Shown here: positions 9,076-17,143 of the stretch, piece by piece | How the letters are laid out: every line of letters starts with the position of its first letter | Position numbering within the stretch: the first letter of the stretch is position 1 | From: Vibrio panuliri | Lineage (GTDB): Bacteria; Pseudomonadota; Gammaproteobacteria; Enterobacterales; Vibrionaceae | Direction: 5' to 3' | NCBI RefSeq assembly: GCF_009938205.1 | Contig: NZ_AP019654.1 | Coordinates: forward strand, 2,260,540-2,324,539 | DNA length: 64,000 nucleotides | Translations under genes and position numbers: made by a program | Notes under the pieces: model-generated | What the model saw: only the letters and a program-made list of their open reading frames with translations | Databases searched by the model: none | What the model was told of the DNA's origin: nothing

Positions 9076-9581
9076 GCGACAGACAAACACACATGCACCA
9101 AGTGCTAAAAAACAACGGTTTCTTTTTAACCGACCAAGAAGCAGAAAACATTGAGATCGCTGACTTTGGTCTCAATGATTTTGAAACCACAGGTTTGTAT
9201 CTCTACACCTACGAAAACAATCATCGCTATTGCGCCAAAGAGCTTTACTTGGCGCCTGGGCAAACCTGCCCTGAACATCGTCATCCTCCCGTCAATGGTC
9301 AAGATGGGAAAATGGAAACGTTTCGTTGCAGAAAAGGCATTGTTTACTTATATGTAGAAGGCGATGCTACGCCTTCTATCAGTGCTACGTTACCCGCAGG
9401 TCGCGAAGCTACCTACTCAGCCTTTCACCAAATCATTCTGCGCCCCGGAGAACAATACACCATTGCTCAAGATACCAAACACTGGTTTCAAGCCGGACCG
9501 GAGGGAGCGATTGTTTCTGAGTTCTCATCCACCTCTAGTGATGAAAACGATATTTTTACTGATCCTGAGATCACGAGGTAG
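9069..9581 (+). CDS. D-lyxose isomerase-like cupin sugar isomerase
   Basis: A small cupin of 170 residues matching the D-lyxose ketol-isomerase family (B. subtilis YdaE type, 167 residues). These Mn-dependent enzymes interconvert D-lyxose with D-xylulose and D-mannose with D-fructose. The metal site is visible: His70 and His72 in CPEHRHP, Glu83 in GKMETFRCRKG and His138 in DTKHWF. It overlaps the DUF4432 gene by seven bases and is followed after two bases by the kinase, so the step isomerise-then-phosphorylate is encoded side by side. The real substrate may be a different aldose. Confidence 0.85.
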   Translation: MLSDRQTHMHQVLKNNGFFLTDQEAENIEIADFGLNDFETTGLYLYTYENNHRYCAKELYLAPGQTCPEHRHPPVNGQDGKMETFRCRKGIVYLYVEGDATPSISATLPAGREATYSAFHQIILRPGEQYTIAQDTKHWFQAGPEGAIVSEFSSTSSDENDIFTDPEITR

Positions 9582-9583
9582 TT

Positions 9584-11026
9584 ATGGGGAAATATATTGG
9601 CATTGATGTCGGTACGTCATCAGTCAAAGCCGTGCTAATTGAACATGGTAAAGTGCTTTGTACCGAATCTCGCACCTACTCGACCCACTCTCCATGTGAG
9701 GGATGGTTTGAACAATACCCACGAGACTGGTGGGAAACCACCGCTGATGCGATTCGCAGTATTGCCTCAAATCACTATGGTCAAATTGATGCCATTGGTT
9801 TAACTGGGCAAATGCATACCGCGGTGATGATAAATAGCCTCGGTGAACCCATTTATCCTGCCATTCTTTGGTGTGATGGACGCTCTGCCGAACAGTCAAA
9901 CTACATCAATCAACACGTTGGCGAACACGCTGTGATTGAACACACTGGTAACGTAAGCATGGCTGGATTTACCGCCTCTAAAATCTTATGGCTAAAAGAA
10001 CATCATGCAAAAAAAGCAAAGCTGATTCATAAAGTTATGATGCCAAAAGATTACATTGCCTATCGGTTAACTGGCGTTGTTGCGACCGACTATTCTGATG
10101 CATCTGGCACAATGCTGTTCAATGTCCGAGAAAAACGCTGGTCAGCGCATATGCTCGACAAATTGGAACTAGACCAATCACTATTACCCGATGTTTATCC
10201 AAGCGACACCGTGATTGGCTCGGTTTCAAGTTCAGTAGTAAAGCAGCTCTCGCTAGGTTGTCAGCCCAAGGTGGTGATCGGAGGTGGTGACAACGCGATG
10301 GGCGCCGTAGCTTGTGGCGTGGTCTCTGAGGGTATGGCAACCGCTTCTATTGGCACTTCCGGAGTCATCTTTGCACCCAAAGCAGACTACCCAAACCCAG
10401 GCGATGGCTTCCAGCACACCTTCTGCGATGCGACAGGAAACTATCACCAAATGGGGGTCATGCTCAGCGCAGCCAAAAGCTACCAATGGCTCAAGAACAT
10501 TGTTGGTCTTAGCTATGAACAGCTCAATACCGAGTTAAAAAACGCAAATCCAGTCACAACACCACTGTTCTACCCCTATTTATCAGGAGAACGTAACCCA
10601 TTCTATAGCCCTAACGCTCGAGGTGCATTTGCCAGTTTAGATGCCGCAACAGACGTCGGCGATCTTGCACGCAGTGTGATCGAGGGGGTGAGTTTTAGTA
10701 TGAAAAATCTTTGGCAAATGATGGGCAGTCCACAACGAGTCAGATTAACCGGTAGTCCAATCACCCGAAGTATCTGCCCTGAAATTTTTGCTACCACTTT
10801 AAATCAAAGCATTGAAGTTATGCCGGAAACCTGTTCTCCGGCACTAGGTGCCGCGATCACTGCCGCAGTTGGCGCAGGCGAGTTTGCAACGTTCAAAGAA
10901 GCGACAGACCACTGCGTTCCTAAGGGGAGGATGATAGCCCCTATCACTAAAGATATAGAGCTACTTCAAGCAAGATCGGAGAAGTTCAATACAAAATTAC
11001 AACATATAAAAGCTACATTCGATTAA
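9584..11026 (+). CDS. Xylulokinase-like FGGY sugar kinase
   Basis: The 480-residue protein has both FGGY domains: the phosphate-binding GIDVGTSSVKAV at 6-17, the xylulokinase signature LTGQMHTAV at 73-81, the catalytic Asp236 in GGGDNAMGAVACG and a C-terminal ATP-binding half. Length and motifs match XylB, which makes D-xylulose 5-phosphate. Together with the lyxose isomerase just upstream it would take D-lyxose to xylulose 5-phosphate. The presence of an aldolase in the same operon raises the option of phosphorylation at C1 instead, since 5-phosphates do not need an aldolase. No xylA isomerase accompanies it. Confidence 0.87.
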   Translation: MGKYIGIDVGTSSVKAVLIEHGKVLCTESRTYSTHSPCEGWFEQYPRDWWETTADAIRSIASNHYGQIDAIGLTGQMHTAVMINSLGEPIYPAILWCDGRSAEQSNYINQHVGEHAVIEHTGNVSMAGFTASKILWLKEHHAKKAKLIHKVMMPKDYIAYRLTGVVATDYSDASGTMLFNVREKRWSAHMLDKLELDQSLLPDVYPSDTVIGSVSSSVVKQLSLGCQPKVVIGGGDNAMGAVACGVVSEGMATASIGTSGVIFAPKADYPNPGDGFQHTFCDATGNYHQMGVMLSAAKSYQWLKNIVGLSYEQLNTELKNANPVTTPLFYPYLSGERNPFYSPNARGAFASLDAATDVGDLARSVIEGVSFSMKNLWQMMGSPQRVRLTGSPITRSICPEIFATTLNQSIEVMPETCSPALGAAITAAVGAGEFATFKEATDHCVPKGRMIAPITKDIELLQARSEKFNTKLQHIKATFD

Positions 11027-11082
11027 ATCAATTCGGTGTCTTTGTACCCTACAGACAAGACACGCTAAACATGGAGTTTGGT

Positions 11083-12549
11083 ATGAGTACACGAAATTAT
11101 CTTTCGTTTGATCGCCTACAAATGGTAGGTCGAGCACTGATGACTCCCGTTGCGATATTGCCCGCAGCGGGCCTATTTCTAGCAATTGGAGCACACTTAG
11201 ATATTGCTACTATGCGTGACGTTGGCGGCGTCATTTTGGCTAACCTTCCATTGATCTTTGCCGTTGGCGTCTCTATGGGATTGAGTAAAAACGAAGGGAT
11301 AGCCTCATTGGCAGCCACCATCGCGATGTTGGTCATGTGCATTACCATGTCTAACGTAGTCGGAATTACACCAGAAATGGCAGCACAAGGCGGCGCATAC
11401 GCAATGGTGCTCGGCATACCTACCCTGCAAACTGGTGTGTTTGGAGGCTTACTTGCTGGTGTAATCGGTGCGGTAATGTGTAACCGCTTTAAAGACATCG
11501 AACTACCACAATACCTCGCCTTCTTTGGTGGACGTCGCTTCGTTCCAATCATTTCAGGTGTGGTGGGTTTTGGTGTGGGCTTAGTGCTGCCATTTATCTG
11601 GCTACCTATCCAAAGCGGACTGGAAGTCATGTCTGTTTGGGCCAGCCATTCCAACGTTGAAGCCGCCGCATTCTTGTATGGTTTTGTTGAGCGTGCTTTA
11701 GTGCCTTTCGGGCTGCACCACTTGTGGAATGTACCTTTCTACTGGGAGTTTGGCTCCTACACCACGCAAGCTGGCGAAGTGATCAAAGGTGACATCCCAA
11801 TCTTCTTAGCCCAATTGCAAGATGGTGTGGATATTACTGCGGGCGCGTTTATGGCTGGTCGTTTCCCATTTATGATTTTCGGCTTGCCAGCAGCAGCGCT
11901 TGCGATGTACCACGAGGCAAAACCAGAGAACAAGAAGTATGTGGGTGGTTTAATGTTTGGTGCAGCATTTACATGTGCACTAACCGGCGTGACTGAGCCA
12001 CTAGAGTTTGCCTTTCTGTTTATTGCGCCAGTGCTATACGGTATTCACGTGGTGATGTGCGCATTGAGTTTCTGGCTAATGGCAACACTCCAAGTCCACA
12101 TTGGACACACGTTCTCAGGCGGGTTAATCGACTTCCTACTCTTTGGTGTGTTCAACGAACACAGTTCGGGTTGGATCTACGCGGTCATTACCGGGCTGAT
12201 TATGATTCCTCTATATTACTTTGGTTTTAGATTCGCCATTCGTAAGTTCGACCTCAAAACACCTGGGCGTGAAGGCAGCGCAACAACCGCCAAAGAGCTC
12301 GATGAAATTACCCCTGAAATTTGCAAAGAGATTGTTGATGCTCACGGTGGTATTGAGAACATGTCCAATATTGATGCGTGTATTACCCGCTTGCGCATCA
12401 CCGTTAAAGATCGTTCTAAAGTAAAAGAGGATTTGATCAAAAACATCGGTGCCCATGGCGTCATCTTCAAAGACAACGGGGTGCAGAGTATTTTCGGCAC
12501 GAAATCGGACGTTATCGCAACACGGATACGCAGCCTCTATAATCAATAA
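11083..12549 (+). CDS. PTS sugar transporter, glucose-family EIICB
   Basis: A membrane permease of 488 residues with an N-terminal EIIC domain (about 10-390, many hydrophobic helices, GITEP-like motif seen as GVTEPLEF) and a C-terminal EIIB domain whose phosphorylated Cys433 lies in DACITRLR. It brings in a sugar and phosphorylates it, presumably using a shared EIIA(Glc), since no EIIA is encoded here. ATG 11083 is preferred because GGAG lies six bases upstream inside the longer frame. It is the fifth gene of the operon, 56 bases after the kinase. A PTS beside a separate sugar kinase is unusual because the sugar already arrives phosphorylated. Confidence 0.9.
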   Translation: MSTRNYLSFDRLQMVGRALMTPVAILPAAGLFLAIGAHLDIATMRDVGGVILANLPLIFAVGVSMGLSKNEGIASLAATIAMLVMCITMSNVVGITPEMAAQGGAYAMVLGIPTLQTGVFGGLLAGVIGAVMCNRFKDIELPQYLAFFGGRRFVPIISGVVGFGVGLVLPFIWLPIQSGLEVMSVWASHSNVEAAAFLYGFVERALVPFGLHHLWNVPFYWEFGSYTTQAGEVIKGDIPIFLAQLQDGVDITAGAFMAGRFPFMIFGLPAAALAMYHEAKPENKKYVGGLMFGAAFTCALTGVTEPLEFAFLFIAPVLYGIHVVMCALSFWLMATLQVHIGHTFSGGLIDFLLFGVFNEHSSGWIYAVITGLIMIPLYYFGFRFAIRKFDLKTPGREGSATTAKELDEITPEICKEIVDAHGGIENMSNIDACITRLRITVKDRSKVKEDLIKNIGAHGVIFKDNGVQSIFGTKSDVIATRIRSLYNQ

Positions 12550-12559
12550 ATCGATATTG

Positions 12560-12581
12560 GCCGCCTCATTACCGAGGCGGC
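12560..12581 (+). terminator. Hairpin after the PTS gene
   Basis: GCCGCCTC and GAGGCGGC form an 8-base GC-rich stem with a 6-base loop, 10 bases after the stop codon. No T run follows, so it may stabilise the 3' end or attenuate read-through into the regulator gene. Confidence 0.45.
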
Positions 12582-12632
12582 TCTCGATGCTTAAGCCCGA
12601 TTAGAAACCACAGTTTACAAATAATCTCTTTC

Positions 12633-12682
12633 AAGAATTTCAAAAGCCATGGAACACTGTCGTGGCAAAAAATTCTTTTTTA
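12633..12682 (+). terminator. Interrupted stem-loop with T run before the LacI gene
   Basis: AAGAATTT pairs with AAATTCTT, and inside it GCCATG pairs with CGTGGC; six T follow. It could end the sugar operon transcript, or be a structured site in the LacI gene's own promoter region. The spacing to the LacI start is only about 20 bases. Confidence 0.4.
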
Positions 12683-12698
12683 TTAGTTAGAGGTGTTG

Positions 12699-13688
12699 AT
12701 GATTACCATCAAAGATGTCGCTGCGCTCGCCGAAGTTTCCATGATGACCGTGAGCAGATATTTTAACCATCCAGATCAAGTATCCCAATCAACACGTGAG
12801 AAAATCGAATCGGTGTGCGAAAAGGTTGGCTATGTTCACAGCTCTCGCTCTGTCACCCTCCCCCTTGAAAATGCCAATTTGCTTGGCGTTGTTGTTCCCG
12901 ACAGTGGTAACCCCTATTTCGCGGAAACATTCAAAGAAATCAATAACCAAGCAATGGCAAAAGGCTTTCAATGCATCCTAATCGATACTGGCAATTGCAA
13001 AGAAAGAGAGATGATCGCGATTAAACGCCTCCTCAGTTACAAAGTAAAAGGCATTTTCTTATCACCCATTTTTGAGAACGAAAATTACAAGCCCGCCTAC
13101 CTAACTCAGCTTGCGAGCTCTGGCGTTAAAGTGGTGTTTATTGAACAAATCATCCAAGGCACTGACTACCCTTTAGTGGAATTTGATAATGCCTCCAACG
13201 CTTATGACTTAACCAAGTTAGCGGTCTCCATGGATAGCAGAAAGCAATTTCTAATCTTGGCAGGAAGCGCTCACAGTAGTGTGTCAAACGAGAGATTGCG
13301 GGGGGTCGAATCATTTCTTAAAAGCGTACAAATCTATAACTACGACGTCGTGCAAATTGATTTCAACTCAAGAGCAACCAAGAAGCGCTGTATCGAGTTG
13401 TTTGATACCAAGCGATACTCTTCCATTCTGGCGCTCAACAACCTTATTGCGAAAGGCGCGATTCAAGCGCTCAACCATCACGGCCTAAACTCAATGGTGT
13501 TCAGTTTTGACTTGATCCCTGGCGCCGATATCTTTGGCTATAGCATTCCTTATGTAAAACATGACTATCAAGAGGTCGGCTCATCGGCCTTCAAAATTAT
13601 GGATGCCATGCTTCATTCCACAGGTTCTTATGCTCAACGTACATTAATTGAAGGTGATATCGAGCGGGCATTTTCATCTCGTTTGTAA
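12699..13688 (+). CDS. LacI-family transcriptional regulator of the sugar operon
   Basis: A 329-residue repressor with an N-terminal LacI helix-turn-helix (ITIKDVAALAEVSMMTVSRY at about 2-21, hinge near 50-60) and a sugar-binding-protein-like core. The family YxxxP/AxxA hinge helix is poorly kept: the segment after the HTH reads YVHSSRSVTLP. GAGG lies five bases before ATG 12699, which is preferred over upstream GTG and TTG codons in the same frame. It is the last gene in the cluster, after two hairpins, so it may be made from read-through or its own promoter. The palindrome at 7094-7108 is its likely target. Confidence 0.88.
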   Translation: MITIKDVAALAEVSMMTVSRYFNHPDQVSQSTREKIESVCEKVGYVHSSRSVTLPLENANLLGVVVPDSGNPYFAETFKEINNQAMAKGFQCILIDTGNCKEREMIAIKRLLSYKVKGIFLSPIFENENYKPAYLTQLASSGVKVVFIEQIIQGTDYPLVEFDNASNAYDLTKLAVSMDSRKQFLILAGSAHSSVSNERLRGVESFLKSVQIYNYDVVQIDFNSRATKKRCIELFDTKRYSSILALNNLIAKGAIQALNHHGLNSMVFSFDLIPGADIFGYSIPYVKHDYQEVGSSAFKIMDAMLHSTGSYAQRTLIEGDIERAFSSRL

Positions 13689-13931
13689 ATTGATTGTCTT
13701 ATGAGCGGTTAAGCACACACACTCTAGATTGCTGATGTTATCAATTTGAAAAGTCATTAACTTCAAAAATTAACTTTAAAACCAGTGGTAAACACCACAC
13801 ATAAAATGATCTATAAGCAAATTAACTTATTTTATACTTTAGGGTTGTATCAATAGCTAGATGTTAGGTAGGGTAAAAGCAGACCAAGGCAAACGTATGC
13901 TTTGGCCCGTTTTCGTTATTAAGGATCAACT

Positions 13932-14027
13932 ATGTCAGCTACAACGCAATTACAATTTGCATTGAAACGCCCTTCAGGCGTTGCTGCTGCGATCCTCCTG
14001 CTCTCTCTGAACCTGATTCAGGGCTGA
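13932..14027 (+). CDS. Putative Leu/Ile-rich leader peptide upstream of brnQ
   Basis: A 31-codon frame starts at ATG 13932 behind AAGGA with 5-6 bases of spacing. Codons 21-29 read I-L-L-L-S-L-N-L-I, five leucines and two isoleucines in nine codons, like leader peptides of leu and ilv attenuators. The stop codon lies inside the first of three mutually exclusive pairing segments, and brnQ, the branched-chain amino acid carrier, follows 109 bases later. Ribosome stalling at Leu/Ile codons could choose between hairpins. No homology to a known leader was recognised; the call rests on position, composition and ribosome site. Confidence 0.6.
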   Translation: MSATTQLQFALKRPSGVAAAILLLSLNLIQG

Positions 14028-14076
14028 CAGGCTATATCTAAAATTTCTGTCAGCTTGAGAAGAAGCTGACGGAAAT
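14024..14076 (+). promoter_or_regulatory. Competing hairpins in the brnQ leader (attenuator candidate)
   Basis: Segment 1 CTGACAG (14024-14030) overlaps the leader stop codon. Segment 2 (14043-14056, containing CTGTCAGCTT) can pair either with segment 1 or with segment 3 (14063-14076, AAGCTGACGGAAAT). The 2:3 stem is 14 pairs with one G-U and a six-base loop. A ribosome at the leader stop would mask segment 1 and favour 2:3. No T run follows directly, so Rho-dependent or translational control is more likely than an intrinsic terminator. Confidence 0.5.
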
Positions 14077-14136
14077 GTCTCAATTCCCCCATTTTCCTTT
14101 TCAGTCTCTTCCAAGCGAAACTTAAGAGGAAAAACA

Positions 14137-15444
14137 ATGTTAAGCGCACGCAACATCGCCGCCTTAGGCTTTATGACTTTTGCCATGTATTTAGGCGCTG
14201 GCAATCTTATCTTTCCACCCTTTTTAGGCTACCAAGCCGGTGAAAACTTTCTTAGTGGAATGTCTGGTTTCCTCTTAACTGGCGTCGGCTTACCCGCTTT
14301 AGCATTAGTTATGGTGGCAATCGTCAATGGCTCAGACAAGTTGACCGCCGCGTTACCTAAGCCGCTTGCCACCAGTTTTTGGGTGATGGTTTTCATCGTG
14401 ATTGGTCCTGCGTTTGTTATCCCTCGTGCTATCACAGTGGCTTATCAGTTCAGTTTTGCTCCCATATTTGGAGAGGCCGCTTTGGTACCATTTACGCTCT
14501 CGTTTTGCATTATCACGGTGCTTTTTGCCCTTTACCCTGGCAAGTTGGTCGATAACTTGGGGAAAATATTGACACCAGCATTGATGGGCATCTTGATCAT
14601 TCTGTCTGTAACTGCACTGGTGTACCCTGCCGGAGAGCTGACTACGGCAACAGGCGCTTACGTTGAAGGGGCGTTTGCTGAAGGTTTAACTCAAGGTTAT
14701 ATGACCATGGACGCGCTAGGCTCGATTGGGTTTGGTTGGATCATTTTCCGCGCGATTCGCAGTATGGGCGTCGAGTGTCCAAAAGCGACCGCTAAATACA
14801 CGTTAATCGCAGCGCTGATGTACGCAGTTGCAATGGCCTTCGTCTATATCTCACTATCTTACATCGGTTCGACCAGTTCATACTTAGGACACGAGTTCAC
14901 TAACGGTGGTGATATCCTAACCGCATTTACCTTCGCCCACTTTGGCGCTTTAGGTTCATTGCTGTTGGGTGCAGTAATGGTACTAGCATGTATAACCACC
15001 GCCATTGGTGTAACTACCGCTGGTAGCGAGTTTTATGACAACACTTTTAGCAAAGTGAACTACAAAACCTGCGTGATCGTGACCATGACATTATCGGGAT
15101 TGGTGGCAAACATTGGGTTAGAGCAGTTATTGGCGATCACTTTACCTGCAGTGGTAGCGCTGCATCCCGTTGCGATTGCATTAATGATTATGGCGCCTGT
15201 GCGCAACAAGATGTCACAAGCTATGGTCGTGATTACTGCGTTTACTGCCTTAATATTTGGCTGTGTTGATGCCATTCATATTCTTGGCTACATGCCAGAA
15301 GGCATCGATCAGTGGTTAGTACGAAATATGCCGCTGTATCATTATTTTGCTAGTTGGATTTGCCCGACAGTCGTCATGGTGGTGGTCGGTGTCGCCGCGC
15401 ATCGATACGCTGCTAACCAGCAAGCAAAATTAGCGACTCAATAG
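14137..15444 (+). CDS. brnQ: Branched-chain amino acid carrier BrnQ (LIVCS family)
   Basis: A cation-coupled inner-membrane importer for leucine, isoleucine and valine, 435 residues with about twelve hydrophobic segments. The N-terminal MTFAMYLGAGNLIFPPFLGY is the family signature, and GPAFVIPRAITVAY near 88-101 and the central ITTAIGVTTAGSEFYD segment also fit. AGAGGA sits a few bases before ATG 14137. A long leader with a Leu/Ile-rich peptide and alternative hairpins precedes it, suggesting control by branched-chain aminoacyl-tRNA supply. The gene stands alone. Confidence 0.93.
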   Translation: MLSARNIAALGFMTFAMYLGAGNLIFPPFLGYQAGENFLSGMSGFLLTGVGLPALALVMVAIVNGSDKLTAALPKPLATSFWVMVFIVIGPAFVIPRAITVAYQFSFAPIFGEAALVPFTLSFCIITVLFALYPGKLVDNLGKILTPALMGILIILSVTALVYPAGELTTATGAYVEGAFAEGLTQGYMTMDALGSIGFGWIIFRAIRSMGVECPKATAKYTLIAALMYAVAMAFVYISLSYIGSTSSYLGHEFTNGGDILTAFTFAHFGALGSLLLGAVMVLACITTAIGVTTAGSEFYDNTFSKVNYKTCVIVTMTLSGLVANIGLEQLLAITLPAVVALHPVAIALMIMAPVRNKMSQAMVVITAFTALIFGCVDAIHILGYMPEGIDQWLVRNMPLYHYFASWICPTVVMVVVGVAAHRYAANQQAKLATQ

Positions 15445-15466
15445 CACTATCGACGCACAAAAATCC

Positions 15467-15605
15467 CAGCCACTAGCCTTGTAAAACCCGTTATTTATTC
15501 ATGAGTTTTATCGAATCCTAGTGGCTGCTCTAAAAGCAACCTTAGCTTGCTTTTAGAGAGAGCACTCATCATCAAATAGCCGCTAAGTCGTGCGGCAACT
15601 TAGTG
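15467..15605. other. Three consecutive stem-loops after brnQ
   Basis: The 380-base gap 15445-15824 holds no gene. It contains three inverted repeats in a row: CAGCCACTAG/CTAGTGGCTG (15467-15476 with 15518-15527, with an inner GTAAAAC/GTTTTAT pair), CTCTAAAAGCAA/TTGCTTTTAGAG (15528-15539 with 15547-15558) and CGCTAAGT/ACTTAGTG (15581-15588 with 15598-15605). None has a downstream T run. They could be a structured 3' end of brnQ, a small RNA or a mobile-repeat remnant. Confidence 0.5.
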
Positions 15606-15824
15606 CTATGGATGATTTTTATGCCAACTAAAAAAGCCATCGTTTCTCGCAATAAATCGTTATCTTCACCGCAATAATTCATTCGAACCACAAAATAATT
15701 ACAAGAAAATGTGACGTGAAACATAAAACCATTTGCACATTGAGACTTCAATCACAGTGACACGACATATTTTTAGTCAATAATTTTCCTCGCGAAACAA
15801 ATTGTTACACATTGAGGGAAACGA

Positions 15825-16685
15825 ATGAAATACAAACACTTACTATTGCCTCTGTCTCTAGTCGTCTCTGCAACCGCAATGGCGGGAGGACATCGTGAAC
15901 CTTATCAAGCCCAAACGGACCTGATTAATAAAACTTTTTCAGCTCAAGAAGCGCCGACATTACGTGTCGCAACTTTTAATATGGCGGCATCCCGAGTTTC
16001 ATCATTAACTGATATTGCTCAAGCAATCAAAGCACTCAATGCTGATATCGTCGCTATTCAAGAAGTTGATGTTCTAACAGGCCGCAGCGGAAAAGTGGAT
16101 CAAGCGAAGAAATTAGCACAACTGACCGGACTCAATATCGAATTTGGCCGAGCGATTGATTTTGATGGTGGTCAATATGGCCTAGCGATCGCTTCTAAAT
16201 ACCCAATCTTAAAAACTGAAGTCACTCAACTTCCTTCCGGCAACCGAGAACAACGTATTGCGTTTGAAGCACATGTTGATGTACCAGGATTCGACGCGCC
16301 AATTACGGTATTTAATGCGCACTTAGACACTAAAGAAGATCCAGCAATGCGTGTTGATCAAGTGCGTAAGTTAAATGACACGGCAATAGATACTCGTGGT
16401 ATCAAAATCCTGATGGGTGATATGAATGACGTGCCTTACTCTGCGACTTACCAAGAGTTAACTCGCTACTGGAACGTGATTACGGATGAAACTGTTGATT
16501 TTCGCAGTTGGCCGGCAAGTAACCCTGAGATCCAAGTTGATTACATCATGACGGGTAAAGCGCAAAAATGGCAGGTTGAAGATATCACCGTTCCTCAAGT
16601 TCAAACACCATACAGTGATGTAAACTGGCCAGCAGTGACCGACCACCTTCCAATCATTGTTGAAATGAAAATGCTTGAGCAGTAA
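15825..16685 (+). CDS. Exported endonuclease/exonuclease/phosphatase family protein
   Basis: The 286-residue protein begins with a signal peptide (MKYKHLLLPLSLVVSATAMA, cleavage near residue 20) and so acts outside the cytoplasm. The rest is one EEP domain with its usual metal and catalytic motifs in order: ATFNMA, IQEVD with the metal Glu, FNAHLDT, LMGDMND, a QVDYIM segment and the terminal TDHLPI with the catalytic His. The fold covers DNases, sphingomyelinases and phosphoinositide phosphatases, so the substrate cannot be fixed; the small size fits a simple nuclease or phosphodiesterase. It stands alone between brnQ and an HD-GYP gene. Confidence 0.85.
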   Translation: MKYKHLLLPLSLVVSATAMAGGHREPYQAQTDLINKTFSAQEAPTLRVATFNMAASRVSSLTDIAQAIKALNADIVAIQEVDVLTGRSGKVDQAKKLAQLTGLNIEFGRAIDFDGGQYGLAIASKYPILKTEVTQLPSGNREQRIAFEAHVDVPGFDAPITVFNAHLDTKEDPAMRVDQVRKLNDTAIDTRGIKILMGDMNDVPYSATYQELTRYWNVITDETVDFRSWPASNPEIQVDYIMTGKAQKWQVEDITVPQVQTPYSDVNWPAVTDHLPIIVEMKMLEQ

Positions 16686-16712
16686 AGCGCTCTCGTAAAC
16701 ATTGAAACTTAA

Positions 16713-16741
16713 GGCACAGCGGCACAACGCTGTGTCTTCTT
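16713..16741 (+). terminator. Terminator after the EEP gene
   Basis: GCACAGCG pairs with CGCTGTGT around a short loop, followed by CTTCTTAT. It lies about 30 bases past the stop. Confidence 0.6.
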
Positions 16742-17143
16742 ATCGATAAGCCAAACTAGGTTAAGAACAAGAGACAACGTTTTGCTACGTTTTTCGCTTC
16801 AAACTTCATTCATAAACCCAGTTTAAGCGCAGCACCATTACCCTAACTTGTTGTATAAAATTAGCGGCTTACAACAATCACAACCTTCCCTTTCTGCTGA
16901 GTAAAGTTGATTGCCACCTTGTTGCCCATTTAAAGCGTGAGTGCCTTCTACTTTCTTGCCTAACTTTCGATTTTTAAAGTAGAAATATTTTCAACTCAGG
17001 AGTACAGTCTCGCTGAAATCTGTTGTTCTCTAGGTCGTTGATTCAAGGGTTCCAAGTATTTTCACTACAATAGAGCCATTATCACAGCGCTAAAGTTCGC
17101 CTGTTGATAGGAGATTATTTTAACTTCTTGATTTGAAAAGAGC
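16742..17143. other. Intergenic region with no gene seen
   Basis: About 400 bases before the HD-GYP gene. No frame with a ribosome site, no tRNA and no convincing hairpin was found. It probably contains the promoter of the downstream gene. Confidence 0.5.

Noticed and set aside
11097..11654. 185-codon minus-strand frame
   Set aside because: It lies fully antisense to the PTS EIICB gene, has low-complexity Thr/Pro/Ile-rich sequence and no ribosome site: a shadow of the real gene.
15581..15605. Integron attC site
   Set aside because: The hairpin lacks the paired GTTRRRY and RYYYAAC ends of attC, and no cassette or integrase is nearby.
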